Below, in pieces: positions 1 to 14,100 of a DNA stretch of 64,000 nt (position 1 is the stretch's first letter; each line of letters begins with the position of its first letter). Where the stretch lies: positions 27,822,352 to 27,886,351 of the forward strand of contig OZ025257.1 of assembly GCA_964019135.1 (NCBI GenBank), written 5' to 3'. Position numbers and translations under genes: made by a program. The notes under the pieces were generated by a model. It did no database searches. It was not told the origin of the DNA and saw only the letters and a list, made by a program, of their open reading frames with translations. The DNA comes from Arenicola marina. Taxonomy: Eukaryota > Annelida > Polychaeta > Arenicolidae.

Positions 1-3000
1 GAGAGGGTGACGACAAGAGAACGTCCGGTGCAGGGAGTGTGACGACAAGAGACCGTCTGGTGCAGGGAGTGTGACGACAAGAGACCGTCTGGTGCAGAGA
101 GGGTGACGACAAGACACCGTCTGGTGCAGGGAGTGTGACGACAAGAGACCGTCTGGTGCAGAGAGGGTGACGACAAGAGACCGTCTGGTGCGGAGAGGGT
201 GACGACAAGAGACCGTCTGGTGCAAAGAGGGTGACGACAAGACACCGTCTGGTGCAGGGAGTGTGACGACAAGAGACCGTCTGGTGCAGAGAGGGTGACG
301 ACAAGAGACCGTCTGGTGCAGAGAGGGTGACGACAAGACACCGTTTGGTGCAGAGGGTGTGACGATAAGAGACCGTCTGGTGCAGAGAGGATGACGACAA
401 GAGACCGTCTGGTGCAAAGAGGGTGACGACAAGACACCGTCTGGTGCAGGGAGTGTGACGACAAGAGACCGTCTGGTGCACAGAAGGTGACGACAAGAGA
501 CCGTCTGGTGCAGGGAGTGTGACGACAAGAGACCGTCTGGTGCAGAGAGGGTGACGACAAGAGACCGTCTGGTGCAGAGAGGGTGACGACAAGACACCGT
601 CTGGTGCAGAGAGGGTGACGACAAGAGAACGTCTGGTGCAGGGAGTGTGACGACAAGAGACCGTCTGGTGCAGGGTGTGTGACGACAAGAGACCGTCTGG
701 TGCAGGGAGTGTGACGACAAGAGACCGTCTGGTGCAGAGAGGGTGACGACAAGAGACCGTCTGGTGCAGAGAGGGTGACGACAAGACACCGTCTGGTGCA
801 GGGAGTGTGACGACAAGACACCGTCTGGTGCAGGGAGTGTGACGACAAGAGACCGTCTGGTGCAAAGAGGGTGACGACAAGAGACCGTCTGGTGCAGAGA
901 GTGTGGCTACAAGAGACCGTCTGGTGCACAGAGGGTGACGACAAGAGACCGTCCGGTGCAGAGATTGTGACGACAAGAGACCGTCTGGTGCAGAGAGTGT
1001 GACGACAAGAGACCGTCTGGTGCAGAGAGTGTGACGACAAGAGACCGTCTGGTGCAGAGAGGGTGACGACAAGAGACCATCTGGTGCAGAGAGGGTGACG
1101 ACAAGACACCGTCTGGTGCAGGGAGTGTGACGACAAGAGACCGTCTGGTGCCGGGAGTGTGACGACAAGAGACCGTCTGGTGCAGAGAGGGTGACGACAA
1201 GAGACCGTCTGGTGCAGAGAGTGTGACGACAAGACACCGTCTGGTGCAGGGAGTGTGACGACAAGAGACCGTCTGGTGCAGAGAGTGTGACGACAAGAGA
1301 CGGTCTGGTGCAGAGAGGGTGACGACAAGAGACCGTCTGGTGCAGCGAGGGTGACGACAAGAGACCGTCTGGTGCAGAGAGGGTGACGACAAGACACCGT
1401 CTGGTGCAGGGAGTGTGACGACAAGAGACCGTCTGGTGCAGAGAGGGTGACGACAAGAGACCGTCTGGTGCAGAGAGTGTGACGACAAGAGACGGTCTGG
1501 TGCAGAGAGGGTGACGACAAGACACCGTCTGGTGCAGGGAGTGTGACGACAAGAGACCGTCTGGTGCAGGGAGTGTGACGACAAGAGACCGTCTGGTGCA
1601 GGGAGTGTGACGACAAGAGACCGACTGGTGCAGGGAGTGTGACGACAAGAGACCGTCTGGTGCAGAGAGGGTGGCGACAAGAGACCGTCTGGTGCAGAGA
1701 GGGTGACGACAAGACACCGTCTGGTGCAGGGAGTGTGACGACAAGACACCGTCTGGTGCAGGGAGTGTGACGACAAGAGACCGTCTGGTGCAGAGAGGGT
1801 GACGACAAGAGACCGTCTGGTGCACAGAGGGTGACGACAAGACACCGTCTGGTGCAGGGAGTGTGACGACAAGAGACCGTCTGGTGCAGAGAGTGTGACG
1901 ACAAGAGACGGTCTGGTGCAGAGAGTGTGACGACAAGAGACCGTCTGGTGCAGCGAGGGTGACGACAAGAGACCGTCTGGTGCAGAGAGGGTGACGACAA
2001 GACACCGTCTGGTGCAGGGAGTGTGACGACAAGAGACCGTCTGGTGCAGAGAGGGTGACGACAAGAGACCGTCTGGTGCAGAGAGTGTGACGACAAGAGA
2101 CCGTCTGGTGCAAAGAGGGTGACGACAAGACACCGTCTGGTGCAGGGAGTGTGACGACAAGAGACCGTCTGGTGCAGAGAGTGTGGCGACAAGAGACCGT
2201 CTGGTGCAGAGGGTGTGACGACAAGAGACCGTCTGGGGCACAGAGGGTGACGACAAGAGACCGTCTGGTGCAGAGAGTGTGGCTACAAGAGACCGTCTGG
2301 TGCACAGAGGGTGACGACAAGAGACCGTCCGGTGCAGAGAGTGTGACGACAAGAGACCGTCTGGTGCAGAGAGTGTGACGACAAGAGACCGTCTGGTGCA
2401 GAGAGTGTGACGACAAGAGACCGTCTGGTGCAGAGAGGGTGACGACAAGAGAACGTCCGGTGCAGGGAGTGTGACGACAAGAGACCGTCTGGTGCAGGGA
2501 GTGTGACGACAAGAGACCGTCTGGTGCAGAGAGGGTGACGACAAGACACCGTCTGGTGCAGGGAGTGTGACGACAAGAGACCGTCTGGTGCAGAGAGGGT
2601 GACGACAAGAGACCGTCTGGTGCGGAGAGGGTGACGACAAGAGACCGTCTGGTGCAAAGAGGGTGACGACAAGACACCGTCTGGTGCAGGGAGTGTGACG
2701 ACAAGAGACCGTCTGGTGCAGAGAGGGTGACGACAAGAGACCGTCTGGTGCAGAGAGGGTGACGACAAGACACCGTTTGGTGCAGAGGGTGTGACGATAA
2801 GAGACCGTCTGGTGCAGAGAGGATGACGACAAGAGACCGTCTGGTGCAAAGAGGGTGACGACAAGACACCGTCTGGTGCAGGGAGTGTGACGACAAGAGA
2901 CCGTCTGGTGCACAGAAGGTGACGACAAGAGACCGTCTGGTGCAGGGAGTGTGACGACAAGAGACCGTCTGGTGCAGAGAGGGTGACGACAAGAGACCGT

Positions 3001-4612
3001 CTGGTGCAGAGAGGGTGACGACAAGACACCGTCTGGTGCAGAGAGGGTGACGACAAGAGAACGTCTGGTGCAGGGAGTGTGACGACAAGAGACCGTCTGG
3101 TGCAGGGTGTGTGACGACAAGAGACCGTCTGGTGCAGGGAGTGTGACGACAAGAGACCGTCTGGTGCAGAGAGGGTGACGACAAGAGACCGTCTGGTGCA
3201 GAGAGGGTGACGACAAGACACCGTCTGGTGCAGGGAGTGTGACGACAAGACACCGTCTGGTGCAGGGAGTGTGACGACAAGAGACCGTCTGGTGCAAAGA
3301 GGGTGACGACAAGAGACCGTCTGGTGCAGAGAGTGTGGCTACAAGAGACCGTCTGGTGCACAGAGGGTGACGACAAGAGACCGTCCGGTGCAGAGATTGT
3401 GACGACAAGAGACCGTCTGGTGCAGAGAGTGTGACGACAAGAGACCGTCTGGTGCAGAGAGTGTGACGACAAGAGACCGTCTGGTGCAGAGAGGGTGACG
3501 ACAAGAGACCATCTGGTGCAGAGAGGGTGACGACAAGACACCGTCTGGTGCAGGGAGTGTGACGACAAGAGACCGTCTGGTGCCGGGAGTGTGACGACAA
3601 GAGACCGTCTGGTGCAGAGAGGGTGACGACAAGAGACCGTCTGGTGCAGAGAGTGTGACGACAAGACACCGTCTGGTGCAGGGAGTGTGACGACAAGAGA
3701 CCGTCTGGTGCAGAGAGTGTGACGACAAGAGACGGTCTGGTGCAGAGAGGGTGACGACAAGAGACCGTCTGGTGCAGCGAGGGTGACGACAAGAGACCGT
3801 CTGGTGCAGAGAGGGTGACGACAAGACACCGTCTGGTGCAGGGAGTGTGACGACAAGAGACCGTCTGGTGCAGAGAGGGTGACGACAAGAGACCGTCTGG
3901 TGCAGAGAGTGTGACGACAAGAGACGGTCTGGTGCAGAGAGGGTGACGACAAGACACCGTCTGGTGCAGGGAGTGTGACGACAAGAGACCGTCTGGTGCA
4001 GGGAGTGTGACGACAAGAGACCGTCTGGTGCAGGGAGTGTGACGACAAGAGACCGACTGGTGCAGGGAGTGTGACGACAAGAGACCGTCTGGTGCAGAGA
4101 GGGTGGCGACAAGAGACCGTCTGGTGCAGAGAGGGTGACGACAAGACACCGTCTGGTGCAGGGAGTGTGACGACAAGACACCGTCTGGTGCAGGGAGTGT
4201 GACGACAAGAGACCGTCTGGTGCAGAGAGGGTGACGACAAGAGACCGTCTGGTGCACAGAGGGTGACGACAAGACACCGTCTGGTGCAGGGAGTGTGACG
4301 ACAAGAGACCGTCTGGTGCAGAGAGTGTGACGACAAGAGACGGTCTGGTGCAGAGAGTGTGACGACAAGAGACCGTCTGGTGCAGCGAGGGTGACGACAA
4401 GAGACCGTCTGGTGCAGAGAGGGTGACGACAAGACACCGTCTGGTGCAGGGAGTGTGACGACAAGAGACCGTCTGGTGCAGAGAGGGTGACGACAAGAGA
4501 CCGTCTGGTGCAGAGAGTGTGACGACAAGAGACCGTCTGGTGCAAAGAGGGTGACGACAAGACACCGTCTGGTGCAGGGAGTGTGACGACAAGAGACCGT
4601 CTGGTGCAGAGA
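1..4612 (+). repeat. Higher-order duplication, 2,432 bp (76 monomers)
   Basis: Positions 1-2,180 recur almost base for base at 2,433-4,612, an offset of exactly 2,432 bp or 76 monomers. Rare marker variants fall at matching places: the ACGTCCGG monomer at 1 and 2,433, and GAGATTGTGA at 961 and 3,393. The copies diverge after 2,180/4,612, where the first has GTGTGGCGAC and the second GGGTGACGAC. Confidence 0.93.
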
Positions 4613-7600
4613 GGGTGACGACAAGAGACCGTCTGGTGCAGAGAGGGTGACGACAAGACACCGTCTGGTGCAGAGGGTGTGACGACAAGAGACCGTCTGG
4701 TACAGAGAGGGTGACGACAAGAGACCGTCTGGTGCAGAGAGGGTGACGACAAGACACCGTCTGGTGCAGGGAGTGTGACGACAAGAGACCGTCTGGTGCA
4801 CAGAGGGTGACGACAAGAGACCGTCTGGTGCAGAGAGGGTGACGACAAGACACCGTCTGGTGCAGAGAGGGTGACGAGAAGAGAACGTCTGGTGCAGGGA
4901 GTGTGACGACAAGAGACCGTCTGGTGCAGGGAGTGTGACGACAAGAGACCGTCTGGTGCACAGAAGGTGACGACAAGAGACCGTCTGGTGCAGGGAGTGT
5001 GACGACAAGAGACCGTCTGGTGCAGAGAGGGTGACGACAAGAGACCGTCTGGTGCAGAGAGGGTGACGACAAGACACCGTCTGGTGCAGAGAGGGTGACG
5101 ACAAGAGACCGTCTGGTGCAGGGAGTGTGACGACAAGAGACCGTCTGGTGCAGAGAAGGTGACGACAAGAGACCGGCTGGTGCAGAGAGGGTGACGACAA
5201 GACACCGTCTGGTGCAGGGAGTGTGACGACAAGACACCGTCTGGTGCAGGGAGTGTGACGACAAGAGACCGTCTGGTGCAGAGAGGGTGACGACAAGAGA
5301 CCGTCTGGTGCAGAGAGGGTGACGACAAGCGACCGTCTGGTGCAGAGAGTGTGACGACAAGACACCGTCTGGTGCAGAGGGTGTGACGACAAGCGACCGT
5401 CTGGTGCAGAGAGTGTGACGACAAGACACCGTCTGGTGCAGAGAGGGTGACGACAAGAGACCGTCTGGTGCAGAGAGTGTGGCGACAAGAGACCGTCTGG
5501 TGCAGAGGGTGTGACGACAAGAGACCGTCTGGGGCACAGAGGGTGACGACAAGAGACCGTCTGGTGCAGAGAGTGTGACGACATGACACCGTCTGGTGCA
5601 GAGAGTGTGACGACAAGAGACCGTCTGGTGCACAGAGGGTGACGACAAGAGACCGTCTGGTGCACAGAGTGTGGCGACAAGAGACCGTCTGGTGCAGAGG
5701 GTGTGACGACAAGAGACCGTCTGGTGCACAGAGGGTGACGACAAGAGACCGTCTGGTGCAGAGAGTGTGACGACAAGAGACCGTCTGGTGCAGAGAGTGT
5801 GACGACAAGAGACCGTCTGGTGCAGAGAGTGTGACGACAAGAGACCGTCTGGTGCACAGAGGGTGACGACAAGAGACCGTCTGTTGCAGAGGGTGTGACG
5901 ACAAGAGACCGTCTGGTGCAGAGAGGGTGACGACAAGAGACCGTCTGGTGCAGAGAGTGTGACGACAAGAGACGGTCTGGTGCAGAGAGTGTGACGACAA
6001 GAGACCGTCTGGTGCAGAGAGTGTGACGACAAGACACCGTCTGGTGCAGAGAGTGTGACGACAAGAGACCGTCTGGTGCAGAGAGGGTGACGACAAGAGA
6101 CCGTCTGGTGCAGAGAGTGTGACGACAAGAGACCGTCTGGTGCAGAGGGTGTGACGACAAGAGAACGTCTGGTGCAGAGAGTGTGACGACAAGAGACCGT
6201 CTGGTGCAGAGAGGGTGACGACAAGAGAACGTCTGTTGCAGAGAGTGTGACGACAAGAGGCCGTCTGGTGCAGAGGGGGTGACGACCAGAAACCGTCTGG
6301 TGCAGAGAGTGTGACGACAAGAGACCGTCTGGTGCAGAGAGGGTGACGACAAGAGACCGTCTGATGCAGAGGGTGTGACGACAAGACACCGTCTGGTGCA
6401 GAGGGTGTGACGACAAGAGACCGTCTGGTGCATAGAGGGTGACGACAAGACACCGTCTGGTGCAGAGGGTGACGACAAGAGACCGTCTGGTGCAGAGAGT
6501 GTGACGACAAGAGACCGTCTGGTGCAGAGAGGGTGACGACAAGAGACCGTCGGGTGCAGGGGGTGTGACGACAAGAGACCGTCTGGTGCAGAGTCTGTGA
6601 CGACAAGAGACCGTCTGGTGCAGAGCGTGTGACGACAAGAGACCGTCTGATGCAGAGGGTGTGACGACAAGACACCGTCTGGTGCAGAGGGTGTGACGAC
6701 AAGAGACCGTCTGGTGCACAGAGGGTGACGACAAGACACCGTCTGGTGCAGAGGGTGACGACAAGAGACCGTCTGGTGCAGAGAGTGTGACGACAAGAGA
6801 CCGTCTGGTGCACAGAGGGTGACGACAAGACACCGTCTGGTGTAGAGGGTGACGACAAGAGACCGTCTGGTGCAGAGAGGGTGACGACAAGAGACCGTCT
6901 GGTGCAGAGAGTGTGACGACAAGAGACCGTCTGGTGCAGAGGGTGTGACGACAAGAGACCGTCTGGTGCAGAGAGTGTGACGACAAGAGACCGTCTGGTG
7001 CAGAGGGTGTGACGACAAGAGACCGTCTGGTGCAGAGAGTGTGACGACAAGACACCGTCTGGTGCAGAGAGTGTGACGACAAGAGACCGTCTCGTGCACA
7101 GAGGGTGACGACAAGACACCGTCTGGGGCAGAGTGTGACGACAAGAGACCGTCTGGTGCAGAGGGTGTGACGACAAGAAAATGTCTGGTGCACAGAGGGT
7201 GACGACAAGAGACCGTCTGGTGCAGAGGGTGTGACGACAAGAGACCGTCTGGTGCAGAGAGTGTGGCGACAAGAGACCGTCTGGTGCAGAGGGTGTGACG
7301 ACAAGAGACCGTCTGGTGCACAGACGGTGACGACAAGAGACAGTCTGGTGCAGAGGGTGTGACGACAAGAGACCGTCTGGTGCAGAGAGCGTGACGACAA
7401 GAGACCGTCTGGTGCAGAGCGTGTGACGACAAGACACCGTCTGGTGCAGAGGGTGTGACGACAAGAGAACGTCTGGTGCAGAGAGTGTGACGACAAGACA
7501 CCGCCTGGTGCAGAAAGTGTGACGACAAGAGACCGTCTGGTGCAGAAGGTGTGACGACAAGACACCGTCTGGTGCAGAGTGTGTGACGACAAGAGACCGT

Positions 7601-8100
7601 CTGGTGCAGAGAGGGTGACGACAAGAGACCGTCTGGTGCAGAGGGTGTGACGACAAGAGACGGTCTGGTGCAGAGAGTGTGACGACAAGACACCGTCTGG
7701 TGCAGAGGGTGACGACAAGAGACCGTCCGGTGCAGAGAGTGTGACGACAAGACACCGTCTGGTGCAGAGGGTGTGACGACAAGACACCGTCTGGTGCAGA
7801 GAGGGTGACGACAAGAGACCGTCTGGTGCAGAGCGTGTGACGACAAGAGACCGTCTGATGCAGAGGGTGTGACGACAAGACACCGTCTGATGCAGAGGGT
7901 GACGACAAGAGACCGTCTGGTGCAGAGAGTGTGACGACAAGAGACCGTCTGGTGCACAGAGGGTGACGACAAGACACCGTCTGGTGTAGAGGGTGACGAC
8001 AAGAGACCGTCTGGTGCAGAGAGGGTGACGACAAGCGACCGTCTGGTGCAGAGAGTGTGACGACAAGAGACCGTCTGGTGCAGAGGGTGTGACGACAAGA

Positions 8101-11100
8101 GACCGTCTGGTGCACAGAGGGTGACGACAAGACACCGTCTGATGCAGAGGGTGACGACAAGAGACCGTCTGGTGCAGAGAGTGTGACGACAAGAGACCGT
8201 CTGGTGCACAGAGGGTGACGACAAGACACCGTCTGGTGTAGAGGGTGACGACAAGAGACCGTCTGGTGCAGAGAGGGTGACGACAAGCGACCGTCTGGTG
8301 CAGAGAGTGTGACGACAAGAGACCGTCTGGTGCAGAGGGTGTGACGACAAGAGACCGTCTGGTGCAGAGAGTGTGACGACAAGAGACCGTCTGGTGCAGA
8401 GGGTGTGACGACAAGAGACCGTCTGGTGCAGAGAGTGTGACGACAAGACACCGTCTGGTGCAGAGAGTGTGACGACAAGAGACCGTCTCGTGCACAGAGG
8501 GTGACGACAAGACACCGTCTGGTGCAGAGGGTGTGACGACAAGACACCGTCTGGTGCAGAGAGGGTGACGACAAGAGACCGTCTGATGCAGAGGGTGTGA
8601 CGACAAGAGAACGTCTGGTGCACAAAGGGTGACGAGAAGACACCGTCTGCTGCAGAGAGTGTGACGACAAGAGACCGTCTGGTGCAGAGAGGGTGACGAC
8701 AAGAGATCGTCTGGTGCAGAGGGTGTGACGGCAAGAGAACGTCTGGTGCAGAGAGTGTGACGACAAGACACCGTCTGGTGCAGAGAGGGTGACGACAAGA
8801 GACCGTCTGATGCAGAGGGTGTGACGACAAGACACCGTCTGGTGCAGAGGGTGTGACGACAAGAGACCGTCTGGTGCACAGAGGGTGACGACAAGACACC
8901 GTCTGGTGCAGAGGGTGACGACAAGAGACCGTCTGGTGCAGAGAGTGTGACGACAAGAGACCGTCTGGTGCACAGAGGGTGACGACAAGACACCGTCTGG
9001 TGCAGAGGGTGACGACAAGAGACCGTCCGGTGCAGAGAGTTTGACGACAAGACACCCTCTGGTGCAGAGGGTGTGACGACAAGAGACCGTCTGGTGCAGA
9101 GAGTGTGACGACAAGACACCGTCTGGTGCAGATAGTTTGACAACAAGAGACCGTCTCGTGCACAGAGTGTGACGACAAGACACCGTCTGGGGCAGAGTGT
9201 GACGACAAGAGACCGTCTGGTGCAGAGGGTGTGACGACAAGAGAATGTCTGGTGCACAGAGGGTGACGACAAGAGACCGTCTGGTGCAGAGGGTGTGACG
9301 ACAAGAGACCGTCTGGTGCAGAGAGTGTGGCGACAAGAGACCGTCTGGTGCAGAGGGTGTGACGACAAGAGACCGTCTGGTGCACAGAGGGTGACAACAA
9401 GAGACAGTCTGGTGCAGAGGGTGTGACGAAAAGAGACCGTCTGGTGCAGAGAGGGTGACGACAAGACACGTCTGGTGCAGGGAGTGTGACGACAAGAGAC
9501 CGTCTGGTGCAGAGAGGGTGACGACAAGAGACCGTCTGGTGCAGAGAGTGTGACGACAAGAGACGGTCTGGTGCAGAGAGTGTGACGACAAGAGACCGTC
9601 TGGTGCAGCGAGGGTGACGACAAGAGACCGTCTGGTGCAGAGAGGGTGACGACAAGACACCGTCTGGTGCAGGGAGTGTGACGACAAGAGACCGTCTGGT
9701 TCAGAGAGGGTGACGACAAGAGACCGTCTGGTGCAGAGAGTGTGACGACAAGAGACCGTCTGGTGCAGAGAGGGTGACGACAAGACACCGTCTGGTGCAG
9801 GGAGTGTGACGACAAGAGACCGTCTGGTGCAGGGAATGTGACGACAAGAGACCGTCTGGTGCAGGGAGTGTGACGACAAGAGACCGACTGGTGCAGGGAG
9901 TGTGACGACAAGAGACGGTCTGGTGCAGAGAGGGTGACGACGAGAGACCGTCTGGTGCAGAGAGGGTGACAACAAGACACCGTCTGGTGCAGGGAGTGTG
10001 ACGACAAGACACCGTCTGGTGCAGGGAGTGTGACGACAAGAGACCGTCTGGTGCAGAGAGGGTGACGACAAGAGACCGTCTGGTGCACAGAGGGTGACGA
10101 CAAGACACCGTCTGGTGCAGGGACTGTGACGACAAGAGACCGTCTGGTGCAGAGAGTGTGACGACAAGAGACGGTCTGGTGCAGAGAGTGTGACGACAAG
10201 AGACCGTCTGGTGCAGCGAGGGTGACGACAAGAGACCGTCTGGTGCAGAGAGGGTGACGACAAGACACCCTCTGGTGCAGGGAGTGTGACGACAAGAGAA
10301 CGTCTGGTGCAGAGAGGGTGACGACAAGAGACCGTCTGGTGCAGAGAGTGTGACGACAAGAGACCGTCTGGTGTAAAGAGGGTGACGACAAGACACCGTC
10401 TGGTGCAGGGAGTGTGACGACAAGAGACCGTCTGGTGCAGAGAGGGTGACGACAAGAGACCGTCTGGTGCAGAGAGGGTGACGACAAGAGACAGTCTGGT
10501 GCAGAGGGTGTGACGACAAGAGACCGTCTGGTGCACAGAGGGTGACGACAAGAGACAGTCTGGTGCAGAGGGTGTGACGACAAGAGACCGTCTGGTGCAG
10601 AGAGGGTGACGACAAGAGACCGTCTGGTGCAGAGAGTGTGACGACAAGACACCGTCTGGTGCAGAGGGTGTGACGACAAGAGAACGTCTGGTGCAGAGAG
10701 TGTGACGACAAGACACCGCCTGGTGCAGAGAGTGTGACGACAAGAGACCGTCTGGTGCAGAAGGTGTGACGACAAGACACCGTCTGGTGCAGAGGGTGTG
10801 ACGACAAGACACCGTCTGGTGCAGAGGGTGTGACGACAAGAGACGGTCTGGTGCAGAGAGTGTGACGACAAGACACCGTCTGGTGCAGAGGGTGTGACGA
10901 CAAGAGACGGTCTGGTGCAGAGAGGGTGACGACAAGAGACCGTCTGGTGCAGAGAGTGTGACGACAAGAGAACGTCTGGTGCACAAAGGGTGACGAGAAG
11001 ACACCGTCTGCTGCAGAGAGTGTGACGACAAGACACCGTCTGGTGCAGAGGGTGTGACGACAAGGGAACGTCTGGTGCAGAGAGTGTGACGACAAGAGAC

Positions 11101-14100
11101 CGTCTGGTGCAGAGAGGGTGACGACAAGAGACCGTCTGATGCAGAGTGTGTGACGACAAGACACCGTCTGGTGCAGAGGGTGTGACGACAAGAGACCGTC
11201 TGGTGCACAGAGGGTGACGACAAGACACCGTCTGGTGCAGAGGGTGACGACAAGAGACCGTCTGGTGCAGAGAGTGTGACGACAAGAGACCGTCTGGTGC
11301 ACAGAGGGTGACGACAAGAGACCGTCCGGTGCAGAGAGTTTGACGACAAGACACCCTCTGGTGCACAAAGGGTGACGACAAGACACCGTCTGGTGCAGAG
11401 GGTGACGACAAGAGACCGTCCGGTGCAGAGAGTTTGACGACAAGACACCCTCTGGTGCAGAGGGTGTGACGACAAGAGACCGTCTGGTGCAGAGAGTGTG
11501 ACGACAAGACACCGTCTGGTGCAGATAGTGTGACAACAAGAGACCGTCTCGTGCACAGAGTGTGACGACAAGACACCGTCTGGGGCAGAGTGTGACGACA
11601 AGAGACCGTCTGGTGCAGATGGTGTGACGACAAGAGAATGTCTGGTGCACAGAGGGTGACGACAAGAGACCGTCTGGTGCAGAGGGTGTGACGACAAGAG
11701 ACCGTCTGGTACAGAGAGTGTGGCGACAAGAGACCGTCTGGTGCAGAGGGTGTGACGACAAGAGACCGTCTGGTGCACAGAGGGTGACGACAAGACACCG
11801 TCTGGTGCAGAGGGTGTGACGACAAGAGACGGTCTGGTGCAGAGAGTGTGACGACAAGACACCGTCTGGTGCAGAGGTTGTGACGACAAGAGACCGTCTG
11901 GTGCAGAGGGTGTGACGACAAGACACCGTCTGGTGCAGAGGGTGTGACGACAAGGGAACGTCTGGTGCAGAGAGGGTGACGACAAGAGACCGTCTGGTGC
12001 AGAGAGTGTGACGACAAGAGAACGTCTGGTGCACAAAGGGTGACGAGAAGACACCGTCTGCTGCAGAGAGTGTGACGACAAGAGACGGTCTGGTGCAGAG
12101 AGGGTGACGACAAGAGATCGTCTGGTGCAGAGGGTGTGACGGCAAGAGAACGTCTGGTGCAGAGAGTGTGACGAGAAGAGACCGTCTGGTGCAGAGAGGG
12201 TGACGACAAGAGACCGTCTGATGCAGAGGGTGTGACGACAAGACACCGTCTGGTGCAGAGGGTGTGACGACAAGAGACCGTCTGGTGCAGAGAGGGTGAC
12301 GACAAGACACCGTCTGGTGCAGAGGGTGACGACAAGAGACCGTCTGGTGCACAGAGTGTGACGACAAGAGACCGTCTGGTGCACAGAGGGTGACGACAAG
12401 ACACCGTCTGGTGCAGAGGGTGACGACAAGAGACCGTCCGGTGCAGAGAGTTTGACGACAAGACACCCTCTGGTGCAGAGGGTGTGACGACAAGAGACCG
12501 TCTGGTGCAGAGAGTGTGACGACAAGACACCGTCTGGTGCAGATAGTGTGACAACAAGAGACCGTCTCGTGCACAGAGTGTGACGACAAGACACCGTCTG
12601 GGGCAGAGTGTGACGACAAGAGACCGTCTGGTGCAGAGGGTGTGACGACAAGAGAATGTCTGGTGCACAGAGGGTGACGACAAGAGACCGTGTGGTGCAG
12701 AGGGTGTGACGACAAGAGACCGTCTGGTGCAGAGAGTGTGGCGACAAGAGACCGTCTGGTGCAGAGGGTGTGACGACAAGAGACCGTCTGGTGCACAGAG
12801 GGTGACGACAAGAGACAGTCTGGTGCAGAGGGTGTGACGACAAGAGACCGTCTGGTGCAGAGAGGGTGACGACAAGAGACCGTCTGGTGCAGGGAGTGTG
12901 ACGACAAGAGACCGTCTGGTGCAGAGAGGGTGACGACAAGAGACCGTCTGGTGCAGAGAGTGTGACGACAAGAGACGGTCTGGTGCAAAGAGTGTGACGA
13001 CAAGAGACCGTCTGGTGCAGCGAGGGTGACGACAAGAGACCGTCTGGTGCAGAGAGGGTGACGACAAGACACCGTCTGGTGCAGGGAGTGTGACGACAAG
13101 AGACCGTCTGGTGCAGAGAGGGTGACGACAAGAGACCGTCTGGTGCAGAGAGTGTGACGACAAGAGACCGTCTGGTGCAGAGAGGGTGACGACAAGACAC
13201 CGTCTGGTGCAGGGAGTGTGACGACAAGAGACCGTCTGGTGCAGGGAGTGTGACGACAAGAGACCGTCTGGTGCAGGGAGTGTGACGACAAGAGACCGAC
13301 TGGTGCAGGGAGTGTGACGACAAGAGACGGTCTGGTGCAGAGAGGGTGACGACGAGAGACCGTCTGGTGCAGAGAGGGTGACGACAAGACACCGTCTGGT
13401 GCAGGGAGTGTGACGACAAGACACCGTCTGGTGCAGGGAGTGTGACGACAAGAGACCGTCTGGTGCAGAGAGGGTGACGACAAGAGACCGTCTGGTGCAC
13501 AGAGGGTGACGACAAGACAACGTCTGGTGCAGGGACTGTGACGACAAGAGACCGTCTGGTGCAGAGAGTGTGACGACAAGAGACGGTCTGGTGCAGAGAG
13601 TGTGACGACAAGAGACCGTCTGGTGCAGCGAGGGTGACGACAAGAGACCGTCTGGTGCAGAGAGGGTGACGACAAGACACCGTCTGGTGCAGGGAGTGTG
13701 ACGACAAGAGACCGTCTGGTGCAGAGAGGGTGACGACAAGAGACCGTCTGGTGCAGAGAGTGTGACGACAAGAGACCGTCTGGTGCAAAGAGGGTGACGA
13801 CAAGACACCGTCTGGTGCAGGGAGTGTGACGACAAGAGACCGTCTGGTGCAGAGAGGGTGACGACAAGAGACCGTCTGGTGCAGAGAGGGTGACGACAAG
13901 ACACCGTCTGGTGCAGAGAGTGTGACGACAAGAGACCGTCTGGTGCAGAGAGGGTGACGACAAGAGACCGTCTGGTGCAGAGAGGGTGACGACAAGACAC
14001 CGTCTGGTGCAGGGAGTGTGACGACAAGAGACCGTCTGGTGCACAGAGTGTGACGACAAGAGACGGTCTGGTGCAGAGAGTGTGACGACAAGAGACCGTC

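Noticed and set aside
2151-2378. 75-codon plus-strand frame in the satellite
   Set aside because: It arises where a few variant monomers (GTGTGGCGAC, GTGTGGCTAC) lose the usual TGA. It is repeat sequence only.
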